Assembly (NCBI GenBank): GCA_024278975.1 | Contig: JAJRSD010000097.1 | Coordinates: forward strand, 1-64,000 | DNA from: Bacteroidota bacterium | GTDB lineage: Bacteria > Bacteroidota > Bacteroidia > Bacteroidales > Prolixibacteraceae | DNA: 64,000 nt | Reading direction: 5' to 3' | Shown here: one piece after another, positions 28,024-37,849 of the stretch | Numbering within the stretch: position 1 is the first letter of the stretch | Layout: every line of letters begins with the position of its first letter | Program-made: the position numbers and the translations under genes | Notes under the pieces: generated by a model | Told to the model about the DNA's origin: nothing | Databases searched by the model: none | What the model saw: only the letters and a program-made list of their open reading frames with translations

Positions 28024-29676
28024 TTATTCAGCCAAAGGAATTATTGTTTTTTTGAATATAACAGGATTCTGGTTTGGTGAATTTATCGTTACTATTATTG
28101 GATAAGAAACACCTTTTTGAAATACATTTTTATAATTTAATTTTAAGCTTGTTTTTTGAAAAGGAGCTAATTTTGGTATAGTTCCAGATGAAATCTCAAT
28201 TTCTTTATTATTATTAATATAACTCACTTTGATTTTACTCGGTTTGGATGGAATTTGCCCAAAATTTTCAACTTCAATTTCCATATTTGAACCATTTTCA
28301 GCAAAAACCGGCATACGAGCAGATCGAATAGGTTCTATATAAACCACCTTGGGGAGCCTGGCATAACCAAACAGTAATTTACCATCCTTTGTTTTTCCTG
28401 TCAGTTTGGCTACAAAATTGTCTTTTGTAAGTCCATTACCCTGACCGTCAAAAATAAGTTGTAAATTTTTCCCTCTTTTGATTGTTTTAACAACTGAACT
28501 TCCCTTACCGTAATTCACTACTTCAGATGCGCCAAAACGAAGTGAGTTAATATCTATATCTGTATGTGGATCAAAACCATCCTCTGCTGCTATTTCAACT
28601 TTAATTTTTTTGGTGCTTTTTGTGATCGTTTTCTTGTTTAAAATAGTTAACAACCTTCCTTTAGTCAAAGGAATAATAATTTGTTTTGAACTGTGCCTGT
28701 CACTTCCCTTATCCTCTCCTTTTATAGTGTCAATAACTGCAAAATGCGCCTGTGTAGCTCTTCCATACTTATCTTGTAACACCTTAATCCGTTCAAATTT
28801 ATACCAATCTACTTTTGTGCCATCTTCATATACAGAAATACCGGGAATATACGCTTCTCCGGGTTCTACTTTCCAGTTTACTCCATTTTTTGATCTTAAG
28901 TGATATGCAATTCTTCCTTTCCAATCATTAACAATCATATGGTATTGTACATTTGTTCTCCAAACTACAGGATCCTCATATTCACCATCATAGGGAGGAT
29001 AAACACTACCATCAGAAACTAAATTATATGGGGAAACTCCTGTTTGACTAAACCACACTCCTCCTCCTCTGCATATCATTAAAAAAGAACCATCTTCTCT
29101 TTTTGCAAAAGTTAAATTTGATAATCCTTCCGGAATTTTTCTGTCGCGTTTGTTAAATTTAAACTTTTTCTTTTCCCACGGGCCATCCAAACTATTGCTT
29201 ATATAATAACTGCCAATTACATAAACTACAAATCTGCCATCTTTCAACTGGAAAAATTCTGGATTATGCCCATAGCCAACCGTATTTTTTACTTTATACG
29301 GACCAAATGGATTTTTTGAAACCGCATGAACTACAATTGAATTTGGCCATTCATAATGCCCTTTTTCAGAATCTTCGCGCCATCTGCAAACAATAAGGTG
29401 ATAATTACCGTCTTTACCCAGCTTTGCATTACCTCCCCAATAGGACCAAGTGTTATCTTCTATACCATTATCGGTATAACGGGGTAAAACATAATTAGCT
29501 CCCCAGGCATCATCTGTTAAAGCCCCTTGAACATGCATAGGTAAAAATCGATCCACGAATCGCCCACCATCAATCAGGCTATCCCATTCTTTTGGTCTTT
29601 CCCTTTCTGTAATTTGAGCATATAAGCCCGAAGCCATAAAACATAGCACTAAAATAATTGCATATTTGTTTTTCAT
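28024..29676 (-). CDS. Secreted GH43-like five-bladed beta-propeller protein
   Basis: A 550-residue secreted protein. I start at the ATG at 29676, which opens the Sec signal MKNKYAIILVLCFMASGLYAQ; an in-frame TTG seven codons earlier is less likely. The first roughly 330 residues form a beta-propeller with blade motifs such as KDGRFVVYVIGSYYIS, EDPVVWRTNVQYHMIVNDW and SKNGVNWK, like the GH43/GH32 superfamily. The C-terminal roughly 130 residues look like a CARDB-type beta-sandwich (MEIEVENFGQIPSKPSKIKV). Catalytic acids of true GH43 enzymes cannot be assigned with confidence. It lies 22 bases after the GH36-like gene. Confidence 0.65.
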   Translation of the reverse strand: MKNKYAIILVLCFMASGLYAQITERERPKEWDSLIDGGRFVDRFLPMHVQGALTDDAWGANYVLPRYTDNGIEDNTWSYWGGNAKLGKDGNYHLIVCRWREDSEKGHYEWPNSIVVHAVSKNPFGPYKVKNTVGYGHNPEFFQLKDGRFVVYVIGSYYISNSLDGPWEKKKFKFNKRDRKIPEGLSNLTFAKREDGSFLMICRGGGVWFSQTGVSPYNLVSDGSVYPPYDGEYEDPVVWRTNVQYHMIVNDWKGRIAYHLRSKNGVNWKVEPGEAYIPGISVYEDGTKVDWYKFERIKVLQDKYGRATQAHFAVIDTIKGEDKGSDRHSSKQIIIPLTKGRLLTILNKKTITKSTKKIKVEIAAEDGFDPHTDIDINSLRFGASEVVNYGKGSSVVKTIKRGKNLQLIFDGQGNGLTKDNFVAKLTGKTKDGKLLFGYARLPKVVYIEPIRSARMPVFAENGSNMEIEVENFGQIPSKPSKIKVSYINNNKEIEISSGTIPKLAPFQKTSLKLNYKNVFQKGVSYPIIVTINSPNQNPVIFKKTIIPLAE

Positions 29677-29698
29677 ATCATTCGTATTTATTTTCAAT

Positions 29699-32128
29699 TT
29701 ATAAAAATTTAACCTTTACTTTGGTCTTTGTATTTTTTTTCTTATTCAGAAGTTTTACAAGCACACACTTATCTTGTATCGTATAATTTGCTTTTATTCT
29801 TTCTCCTGTTACTTTTATTTTTGATGTATTTGTTCCTTCCGGTACGGCAATATATACATGCATCTCTTCGTCTCTGGTCAGTTCTACATTAAATGTAACC
29901 GTTTTATCTGCTTCGTTCCACTTCTCATCCGATATTTCAAACATTCCGCACATTATGTTCCTGTTGGTTCCAATTATTAAAGGATGATTTTTTACCACAT
30001 TTAGTGAATATACCAATGCTTCATTTGGCCTTATTTTTTGGGAGAGTGTTCCGTTTCCTGCTATTTTCCCTAAAGGTTTCTGATTCCAGAAATCAAAAAC
30101 ATAATACTCTTTTGAAGCATCAAGCCCCATTGCCCCGTTGTTTATCATATCTCCCGAAAGATTAGCTGAAACAGTACTTGGATTTTTAGTATCGGTATTG
30201 TAAAGTATTGTTACGTATTTTTCCCTATTCACCTTATACAGGTAAATTTCAGGATGCTTTTTTCCGGTAAGGAAATCCACAGGGCGAAATGATTTGCCGT
30301 TGGGAAGCGTAGGAAACATCCGTGTAAGATCGTAAAACATATTATCGGTCATACTTCCAATGCTTGTTCCGAGCTCTATCCTGCCCGACAGCAGCCCGAT
30401 GAGTGTAAGCATTGTTCTTCTGTCTTTTTGTGAAAGCGCTTTCCCTTTGTAGTAGAAGCTTTTTCCATCGGGATAATAACGAAATGCCTTGCCCTGCTTG
30501 TACCACCTGAGTCCGATGCGCGAAGCCATCTCCGGTTCAAAATGACTTGCATCGGTCCAAACACGCTGAAGATCAACGATACCAACCGCGCAATCAAGGC
30601 GGGGAACGCTCTCGTGTGTTCTACCGCCAAGGATACGTTCATGAATATAAGCATCTTTACCTAAACCTTCCCGGCAAAGCTTAAATACTTCACGGTAAGC
30701 AGATGTTGTAGTGTATGTTTTATCATCAAATCCGCCATACCTTGCCCAGGCAGTTTCCGGATAATCGAACTTAATACCAACCACACCGTCATTTCCCAGC
30801 CTTTTCCACATTTTCAGCATATAATTCTGAAATTCAGGGTTTGTATAATCGTATCTTACCAGTGGACGGTGATGAGGATGGTCAATGTGTAAAAGTGAAA
30901 TATCATCATTCAGCATCCAGTCGGGATGTGCAACGGCAAAATCATTTGAGGGTAATGATGACTGAAAGTAGGTAAATACCTGTCCGCCAAGCTCATTCAC
31001 CGACTTGCAAAACTTCGCAAAAGTTTCGAATGGCGGTTTCAGCGAACCATATTTTGCCCAGTGCTTATCATCCCACCATCCTTGTTGGGTATTGCCTTCG
31101 TCCTTATAACAGTAGTAGTCGGGCTCAAGCCGAACGGCCAGCGATGTGTACCGATTAAGATCGCGCTCCTTTGCCAAACGCATTTGTTCAACAAGACCCG
31201 GTGAGTTGTTAATTTCTTTTCCTTCACCGAGATATTTGGTTGAAACCATCCAGCCACAAAGTGTCGGAAAATTATATCGGTTGGGATTGGCGTTGTTAGC
31301 TTTAGCCAGTGCGTCACCGTACATTTCAAGTGATTTGAAAGGATTGGTAGTGCTGAAATCAATATAAAATGAGTCATCGGATTTCCATTCTGATTCCGGA
31401 GGTATTCGTTTCCCCTGAGGGTCCCATATCGACAAAGTCAGTTTCCACTTATTCTCGTTTGCCTTGCTGCCTTTTTTTAATTCCGAATCAACTTTCCGGG
31501 CATATTCCTTATACTTTAATCCACCGGCTACTATTGTTTTTCTTTTACCTGTCAATTCGTCAATATAAGTTATCATTGCACTGTTCAATGCGGATATTCC
31601 TACCGTATCTTCTACAAAATTGGGTTCTGCTCCGGCTCCGCCTCTCAAGCACTTGGGATGAACAGGTTTTTGACCGTTAAAAAGTAAACCGTCCTGAAGA
31701 ACCTCTGCATTGCGTACCCTTAGCTCGTATTTAAAAGGATTGCGAATGCCCCACTCCATAATGAGGAAAGGTTCGTCAGTTACAACAATCAGGTCAAGAA
31801 ACCGATCCGGATCATAACTCTTTTTGGGTAAATACCAAATCCGAAGCCTTTTTCCTGAACCGAAAGTGGTATTCACATCTTTAATTTCATCACATTTGTA
31901 TTCGTATAAAGGTAACTTCCATTCGGAGATTCCGGGATCAATAGCAAAACGGGCATCTTTGAACATAACAGTACCATCACGGGTTACTCCTGTAAAAGTA
32001 CCATCGGTTGTGTTTACCACTATTTTGTAAAATTTGTTGCCGGTTTCTACTTTTTGTGCATTGGAAATGTTTACTGCCGAAAACATTACAGCAAGCATTA
32101 AAAAAAGGTTTGATTTTAAGATATTCAT
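29699..32128 (-). CDS. Clan GH-D (GH36-like) alpha-galactosidase-type enzyme
   Basis: An 809-residue secreted enzyme. Signal MNILKSNLFLMLAVMFSAVN differs at one residue from that of the GH3 protein. The N-terminal beta-supersandwich (to about 270) precedes a TIM barrel with GWMVSTKYLGEG, RYTSLAVRLEPDYYCY and GVVGIKFDYPETAW. The K-F-D of the last matches the nucleophile position of GH36/GH27. A C-terminal beta domain begins near YVTILYNTD. The family usually removes alpha-galactose, though distant members act on other alpha-glycans. It is preceded at 17 bases by the paralogue B gene. The assignment is at clan level only. Confidence 0.65.
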   Translation of the reverse strand: MNILKSNLFLMLAVMFSAVNISNAQKVETGNKFYKIVVNTTDGTFTGVTRDGTVMFKDARFAIDPGISEWKLPLYEYKCDEIKDVNTTFGSGKRLRIWYLPKKSYDPDRFLDLIVVTDEPFLIMEWGIRNPFKYELRVRNAEVLQDGLLFNGQKPVHPKCLRGGAGAEPNFVEDTVGISALNSAMITYIDELTGKRKTIVAGGLKYKEYARKVDSELKKGSKANENKWKLTLSIWDPQGKRIPPESEWKSDDSFYIDFSTTNPFKSLEMYGDALAKANNANPNRYNFPTLCGWMVSTKYLGEGKEINNSPGLVEQMRLAKERDLNRYTSLAVRLEPDYYCYKDEGNTQQGWWDDKHWAKYGSLKPPFETFAKFCKSVNELGGQVFTYFQSSLPSNDFAVAHPDWMLNDDISLLHIDHPHHRPLVRYDYTNPEFQNYMLKMWKRLGNDGVVGIKFDYPETAWARYGGFDDKTYTTTSAYREVFKLCREGLGKDAYIHERILGGRTHESVPRLDCAVGIVDLQRVWTDASHFEPEMASRIGLRWYKQGKAFRYYPDGKSFYYKGKALSQKDRRTMLTLIGLLSGRIELGTSIGSMTDNMFYDLTRMFPTLPNGKSFRPVDFLTGKKHPEIYLYKVNREKYVTILYNTDTKNPSTVSANLSGDMINNGAMGLDASKEYYVFDFWNQKPLGKIAGNGTLSQKIRPNEALVYSLNVVKNHPLIIGTNRNIMCGMFEISDEKWNEADKTVTFNVELTRDEEMHVYIAVPEGTNTSKIKVTGERIKANYTIQDKCVLVKLLNKKKNTKTKVKVKFL

Positions 32129-34383
32129 TTTTGAATTTTATTTGTTTAATGTTCCTTTGTTATTTTTACGCCACCTGTATTGCTTGTTATAGAGTAAAGT
32201 CCATTATTAAATGGAATATGTAGCAGTTGCCCATTGAAATCACGAGGTGTATTTGGGGATAAAAGTTTAGGATTATCCTCAAACAGCTCCGGCTGAAAGC
32301 CAAAAAACGACCTTACAATAACATCAGCAAATGTTGCTCCGCAAATCGAATTATTATCTTGTCCACCTCGATTTGCCACTCTGACAACAGGGTTGTAACC
32401 GCGACTATCATCTCCCAAAAACTCGTGTGATTGCGACCAGGGACCTTCGTGAGTAAGTGTTTCGGTAGCACGTAAGAAATCTATTGCCTCTTTATAATTT
32501 CCAAAACGACACATCACATCCATCGTCAAAGGGGGCCAGCCGTCATAACTTCCCATGGGCCCGTGATCCGGCCTATCCGATTGTAATGCTGCCGGATCTT
32601 TAAACGACATTGCACGCATCCAGGATTTGGTACGCAATTCGGTATTTACAAAGTTGTTCATCTCATTCTTTATTGTATCTGTCAAATCATTATCAAGTGA
32701 TTGACCAATCATAATATAATCAAAACAATGCCGGAGGGGAACTTTGTGCCCATTAGTATCTATTGCACTCCAGACTCCTTGCCCCGGTTCGTATAACGAA
32801 AGAACGGCGGGTAGAAGTTTTTCTGCTTGTGCCAAGAGCTCTTTTGCACGGTTAGGGTTTCCTGATTTTTTGTAATATTCCGCTGTTTTACGGAGCATAT
32901 AAACATTGGCTGCATTTAACGACGGTACACCGTGTATGTAGCTTGGTGAACATTCGAGTAAATTCTCGGCAGTTCCATAATCGGCAAGTGGATTTCCTTC
33001 TGTTAACGGACGGCTTTGATAATATGTTGCCATATTGTTTAAGTGTTGCAACACCGTTTTATCTTTAATTTTTATGTTTAAAAACGAGGTATCTCCCGTT
33101 ACATTAAGGTAGGCTTCTATTGTTTTAAATATTGACCAATCGTTGGCGCCATACCAAGGTCCTGCACCATTACCGGTCATACAATCAACGGCATAACATT
33201 GATGATAATCTACCGACAACCAATGTATAATAAGCTCCTTCATTTCTTTGGGTTCCAACATTGCCCATATATTTGCCCACATTTCCGAGTCCCAAAAATA
33301 TGTTAATGTGGTTGCCCATTGAGGACTGGCTGTAACGAAACAGCGTTTACTTATTGGAAGATTGGTTCGGCAAAGTAACATAGGAACAAGTGCACTATGA
33401 TAATAAACTCGTTTTACTTTTGCATCATTTGTTACTAAAGTAGGAAAATGTCCCGAAAAATGTTTATTGTCAGGAATAAAAGCAGCTTGCCAGCGTTCTT
33501 CCCATTTTGTCTTTGCATTATCGAAAATTTTATTAAAATCTGAAGCCCAAATTTTCGCACTATTCAATACTGAGGTACTATCCACATCGACAGCAAAAGC
33601 ACAATTAATAATTTTGCTTTCTCCGGGAGCTAGTACAATCTCCCAATTTATGTTGGTGGCTTTGTTATTGACTTCTATTTTATCAGGCGTTTGTGTAAAT
33701 GTATAAGAGATATAAGCCGACGATAATTTATCGGATATCATCAAAGTTTTGTTGTCATACACTTTGGCCACAAAACTTGTGTCCCAAGGGCGTAGATTGT
33801 CCCATCGATTCCATTCTTCCGTTGCATATTTACGTAAACGGCTTAGGTCGTTTATCGAGACATTTACAGTACGTTTGTCGGTTGATTGATTAGATATTGT
33901 CAGGTGTAATAGCATACCGTTCTGTTCAAAAGGCATACGTATTGCCGATTCCAATAAGACATTATTAACTTCTGTTTTTCTACGCACTTCGTACGGCAAC
34001 CATTTGGATTTGGTTGCATCCAATGATTTACCATCTAATAATAGTTCAAATGCCATTCCTCCCTGTGCATAAGCCTGCGCAAAAGGGGGAAGTGTCATGT
34101 TTTTGAATGCTGTTAAATTTTGGGTGGTTTGCAAACCACCATAGAAATTGTTGACCGATGGAAAATTCCGGAGTGTTTTAACTGCCATCCATTCGCCGGC
34201 CAACTCGTCTAATGTCGGAATAGCTTCTTCTACTTTGGTTCCTGTTTTTGTATCCGGTTTGTGATTACAACTTACCGTCGTTAGTAATACAAAACTTAAA
34301 AGCATATAAAATGTAACGCGATACTGTTTGTGTGTTTTCATAATTTATGTTTTTATAATTTTTGATATAGTTTTAATTCAATA
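32069..34383 (-). repeat. Duplicated module, copy B (likely donor)
   Basis: This is the homologue of 24155-26441. Here the right edge runs into the intact 3' end of the GH95 gene (stop at 34373-34375), so the flanking context looks original. Copy A contains only a fragment of that end. The leader (34342-34372) is almost identical in both. Confidence 0.75.
32146..34341 (-). CDS. Six-hairpin (MGH1-like) glycosidase lipoprotein, paralogue B
   Basis: A 731-residue lipoprotein with nearly the same signal and N terminus as the protein at 24232 (FYMLLSFVLLTTVSCNHK, then a shared PTLDELAGEW). The barrel signatures are GPWYGANDWSIFKTIEAYL, ENLLECSPSYIHGVPSLNAA and DRPDHGPMGSYDGWPP. The internal divergence from paralogue A suggests different substrate preference, while both ends have been kept alike by recent duplication or gene conversion. 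It lies 17 bases before the GH36-like gene and 31 bases after GH95. GH family number not assignable by eye. Confidence 0.75.
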   Translation of the reverse strand: MKTHKQYRVTFYMLLSFVLLTTVSCNHKPDTKTGTKVEEAIPTLDELAGEWMAVKTLRNFPSVNNFYGGLQTTQNLTAFKNMTLPPFAQAYAQGGMAFELLLDGKSLDATKSKWLPYEVRRKTEVNNVLLESAIRMPFEQNGMLLHLTISNQSTDKRTVNVSINDLSRLRKYATEEWNRWDNLRPWDTSFVAKVYDNKTLMISDKLSSAYISYTFTQTPDKIEVNNKATNINWEIVLAPGESKIINCAFAVDVDSTSVLNSAKIWASDFNKIFDNAKTKWEERWQAAFIPDNKHFSGHFPTLVTNDAKVKRVYYHSALVPMLLCRTNLPISKRCFVTASPQWATTLTYFWDSEMWANIWAMLEPKEMKELIIHWLSVDYHQCYAVDCMTGNGAGPWYGANDWSIFKTIEAYLNVTGDTSFLNIKIKDKTVLQHLNNMATYYQSRPLTEGNPLADYGTAENLLECSPSYIHGVPSLNAANVYMLRKTAEYYKKSGNPNRAKELLAQAEKLLPAVLSLYEPGQGVWSAIDTNGHKVPLRHCFDYIMIGQSLDNDLTDTIKNEMNNFVNTELRTKSWMRAMSFKDPAALQSDRPDHGPMGSYDGWPPLTMDVMCRFGNYKEAIDFLRATETLTHEGPWSQSHEFLGDDSRGYNPVVRVANRGGQDNNSICGATFADVIVRSFFGFQPELFEDNPKLLSPNTPRDFNGQLLHIPFNNGLYSITSNTGGVKITKEH

Positions 34384-36679
34384 CTTGTTTTGCAACAATT
34401 TCTATTTTTTGTTCAATTGTTGTCGAAATGACTATCGTATTCTCAAGCATTTTGTATTCTGTATTACATTTGAAATTGTTTTTTCCAAAAGGGGTCTTCA
34501 ATTTTAAAATACCTCCCTTTTCCGATATAATTTCCACTTTTATCACTTCGCCATTTTCCATCTTTGCCGAAACCAAGAAAGCACCCTGCGCCCGCAATTG
34601 ATTGAAACTCACATTTTGCCATGACTCAGGGATAGCCGGAAATATCCGGACAATACCGGTATGACTCTGAATCAGCATTTCCTGCATTCCGGCAGCAAAG
34701 GCAAAGTTGCCTTCCAATGTAAATATCCGGTAGTTGGATCTTGTGTACCCACGGTTATGTTGTTCTCCGTTTACATGAAAACTGTTTGGCAGGCAAAAAT
34801 TATCCGCAAATATCCGGAGTGTTTTTGCCGCACCTTCCCCGTCAAAAAACCTTGCCTGTAAATTTGCCAGCCAGCTAAAAGAATATCCCACATACAGACT
34901 GGAGCCTACTTTTAATAAATGATTTAATGAATGGTCGATCAGTTTTTTGTTTGCTTCCCCATTTGAATAGTCGATAATTCCTAAAGGATGGATGGCTAAC
35001 AGATGAGAAAAATGGCGATGTGATTCCTCATATTTATATCCGGGTGCAAGCATCAAACCCTCTTCAGGGTCAACGGCAAAATAAGGCCACTCTTTTAAGA
35101 TTTTATTCCACTTTTCAGCTTCTTCATTTTTACTTAGTTCCTGTGCCAGCTCTGCCGCTTTTTCATAGGTCCAGCGAATATTTGCCAAATCGAAATTGGT
35201 TGTGTTTCCAAACCACGCATCTCTGGCGTTACCATGAAATTCAGGACTGGCACTAATCGGCAATTTCCGCATTCCGTTTTTATCTCTTACCGAAATCTCA
35301 TCGAAAAATACGGCAACATCGCGAATCCATGGATAAGCTTTGTCCTTTAAGAATTCCCTGTCCATAGAATATTTCCAGTGCAGATAAAAATGCTGGCCGA
35401 GCCATCCCGAAACTGTGGGTCCGAATGCATATTGAATCCACCCTCCCATAGGGTCTCCGGTAAGAGTAGATACACCGGGGACAGCCAAACCATCAACTCC
35501 AAAATAATCTTTTGTATACTTTTTGAACGTCTTCTTGTTTTTTAACAGCCATTCGATATAACCATTTCCCAAATCCAGATGATTGGCCGAATAAGCCGGC
35601 CAGTAACTTAATTGCGTATTCAGATCGTGATGAAAATCGCCTTTCCATGGTGGTAATTTCCCGTTATCTGCTGTCCATACTGCTTGTAACGAGATGGGTG
35701 GCGCTCCATTACGGGCTGCCGAACCAAACTTATATTGCTCCAGATACCATTGTTTTTCCAGGATTGAGTCGGGAATGTTAATCGATGATTTCGCCCAGAA
35801 GCCAGCCCACCATTTTTTATGTGAATTAAAAGCATTAAAATAGCCTTTCTTTAATTCTTCTTTAACGGCAGCACTTGCTTTTTTTGTTTTTTTCCATTCC
35901 GGAAAATCTGAACTAATACTCCAGCAGCCTTCCAAAACATCGCCTTTTTGTATCCAGGTTACATTTACCTCATAAGTAAATCCGCCCCATCCCTCCTGAG
36001 TGTAGGTAATGCTGTTCTTTTCTTCCGATACTTTCCCTCGCGAATATCCTAAACGGCGCAGGTCGAAATTTTGTCCTGCAGCCAAAGTGTCCGCCTCATT
36101 TTTTCCTTTGGTATTGTATGCAGGAGGTATCAGTATAGGTTTAAAATCTTTATCCACACCTTTAAAACGAAACCAACCTACGGGTTCCGAACCGTGTACA
36201 AAAGAGTTAAACCGTATTCCGTTTTCCCATTTCACTTCACAGACTGCATCCGTTACCGATAACCTCGATGATATAATTTTGCCGAGATTCTTTATATCGA
36301 ATTCAAGTGTGGCTCCCGGTATTTTAGAGGGAGCAGGCAATTTATCATAAGGAACATCAAATCGTTTTTGTACTTCTTTATAATTGTCATTTTTCCATTG
36401 TTCATACACCCAGGAGAACTTGTAATCAGGGGTATTTAAACTTTGCATGGGGCGCAAATCCCACAGGTCGGCCCTGTCGAGAGACATACGCAAATGATCT
36501 CCTTTTTGCCAAACCAAGGCGCCGATAATTCCGTTTCCCAGCGGAATTGCTTCATCCCAGTTTTTTGCCAGTGAATTACTGACAAGATCGTGTTTCCCAA
36601 AGGATATACCGGCATCTTTTTCTTTTTCAGCACATGACACGAATAAGATGATACTTAAAAGCAATAAAATGTTTTTCAT
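34373..36679 (-). CDS. GH95-like enzyme (alpha-L-fucosidase/galactosidase family), lipoprotein
   Basis: A 768-residue lipoprotein (MKNILLLLSIILFVSC). The N-terminal domain has AIPLGNGIIGALVW, the GH95/GH65-like start. The (alpha/alpha)6 barrel has WKGDFHHDLNTQLSYWPAYS and SASPEFHGN, whose Glu is the expected general acid. In characterised GH95 alpha-L-fucosidases the first motif holds an Asn-x-Asn pair; here it is Asp-x-Asn, an unusual change at the catalytic water site. GH95 enzymes remove alpha-1,2-L-fucose, and some act on alpha-L-galactose. It lies 80 bases after the broken GH38 gene. Confidence 0.8.
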   Translation of the reverse strand: MKNILLLLSIILFVSCAEKEKDAGISFGKHDLVSNSLAKNWDEAIPLGNGIIGALVWQKGDHLRMSLDRADLWDLRPMQSLNTPDYKFSWVYEQWKNDNYKEVQKRFDVPYDKLPAPSKIPGATLEFDIKNLGKIISSRLSVTDAVCEVKWENGIRFNSFVHGSEPVGWFRFKGVDKDFKPILIPPAYNTKGKNEADTLAAGQNFDLRRLGYSRGKVSEEKNSITYTQEGWGGFTYEVNVTWIQKGDVLEGCWSISSDFPEWKKTKKASAAVKEELKKGYFNAFNSHKKWWAGFWAKSSINIPDSILEKQWYLEQYKFGSAARNGAPPISLQAVWTADNGKLPPWKGDFHHDLNTQLSYWPAYSANHLDLGNGYIEWLLKNKKTFKKYTKDYFGVDGLAVPGVSTLTGDPMGGWIQYAFGPTVSGWLGQHFYLHWKYSMDREFLKDKAYPWIRDVAVFFDEISVRDKNGMRKLPISASPEFHGNARDAWFGNTTNFDLANIRWTYEKAAELAQELSKNEEAEKWNKILKEWPYFAVDPEEGLMLAPGYKYEESHRHFSHLLAIHPLGIIDYSNGEANKKLIDHSLNHLLKVGSSLYVGYSFSWLANLQARFFDGEGAAKTLRIFADNFCLPNSFHVNGEQHNRGYTRSNYRIFTLEGNFAFAAGMQEMLIQSHTGIVRIFPAIPESWQNVSFNQLRAQGAFLVSAKMENGEVIKVEIISEKGGILKLKTPFGKNNFKCNTEYKMLENTIVISTTIEQKIEIVAKQVLN

Positions 36680-36759
36680 AATAATAGATTGTAGTTATAA
36701 AAGTGGGCTATCTATAAATTTTAATTTGTCTGACATATAATCTTTATCACCCTTAGTTG

Positions 36760-37849
36760 CTATTTCAATATAAACGAAACTGGTTGGTATGCCCGGATAA
36801 AAAAATGAAATGTGTCATTCAAAATTGGCAATCCTTTTTTGTCGATAATTTCACCTCTTAGATTACAGGCAAACGCTCTTTTAAAATTGCCTCCTTTAGG
36901 AAGTCTCACCTCACAATTACCGTCTTTACCGGTTTTTTCCCAAAACCGCAGGATATAACCATCTCCATCTCTGTTTTTACCAAATGCGGTAATAATAATT
37001 CCTTTTCTGCTCAACGATACTCCTTCCCCGGTAACAGGAAATGCACCTTTCGCACCATCGTAAAAAACTCCTTTTAATGGAACTCTTGTTTCTTCAGAAG
37101 GTGTAACAAAAGTCTTATCCGCATCATAACTGTTATAGCTCCAGATATAAAACTTTGAGGAGAATGAGCCTTCTATCCATTCTGTAAAATTGGTGCCCCA
37201 TTGTGTATTAAAAAGATTGACAAAAACTTTTCCGGAGGTCAGTTTTTTATTTATTGAATATTTATATAATCCGGTCTGATCAATACTGATTCCGGGTGAA
37301 GCGGGGCAGTTTAATACAATTCCTCTCCCCTTATTATCGAACATGGCCATAGATGTATTTAAAAAATAGTAATCGTGATTTGACCCATCTACCAATTCTC
37401 TTTGCGGATCAACAATTCCTCCAATACGGTTCAACCTGTACTCGGGATTATTAATGGCAAAAGGAAACGAGAGCCAGCCGGCTTCGGGTAAAGCTTTCGG
37501 TTTTTTCCCGTTAATACCCCAGTCAATCTCAACATAGGGTTCGTCTTTATAAAGAGTATAAGTAACCATATATTGCTGCTCACCTGAGTTTTTTAATTTT
37601 CCGAATAGAGTTGCCCGGATGGAATTCCCCATATCCAGATAGACGATTTTATCTTTAATCCCAAAATCGGTTATTGTTTTTTTGTTTGTCACCGAAGGCC
37701 TTCCCATCTCCTGATTGGCCCAGCGTTCAGCTCCCGGTTTTACATAAGCTTTATTATAAGCATCCAAATCTTCCTGTCCAAATTGTTCATAATAGTATTG
37801 GGCAAAACCTATATCACTTTGCTTGTCAACAAGTTCCTTACTGTTTTTT
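36760..37849 (-). pseudogene. GH38-like enzyme, C-terminal part after frameshift
   Basis: In the frame one base away from the upstream part, reading continues NSKELVDKQSDIGFAQYYYE and on through 335 codons from the ATG at 37767. This holds the C-terminal beta-sandwich of a GH38 enzyme (YMVTYTLYKDEPYVEIDWG, VFVNLFNTQWGTNFTEW). The two parts join exactly across a run of seven T (37844-37850; A on the coding strand): eight A would restore one frame of about 900 codons. As written it could only be expressed by reinitiation or by polymerase/ribosome slippage on the A-run. Confidence 0.75.
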
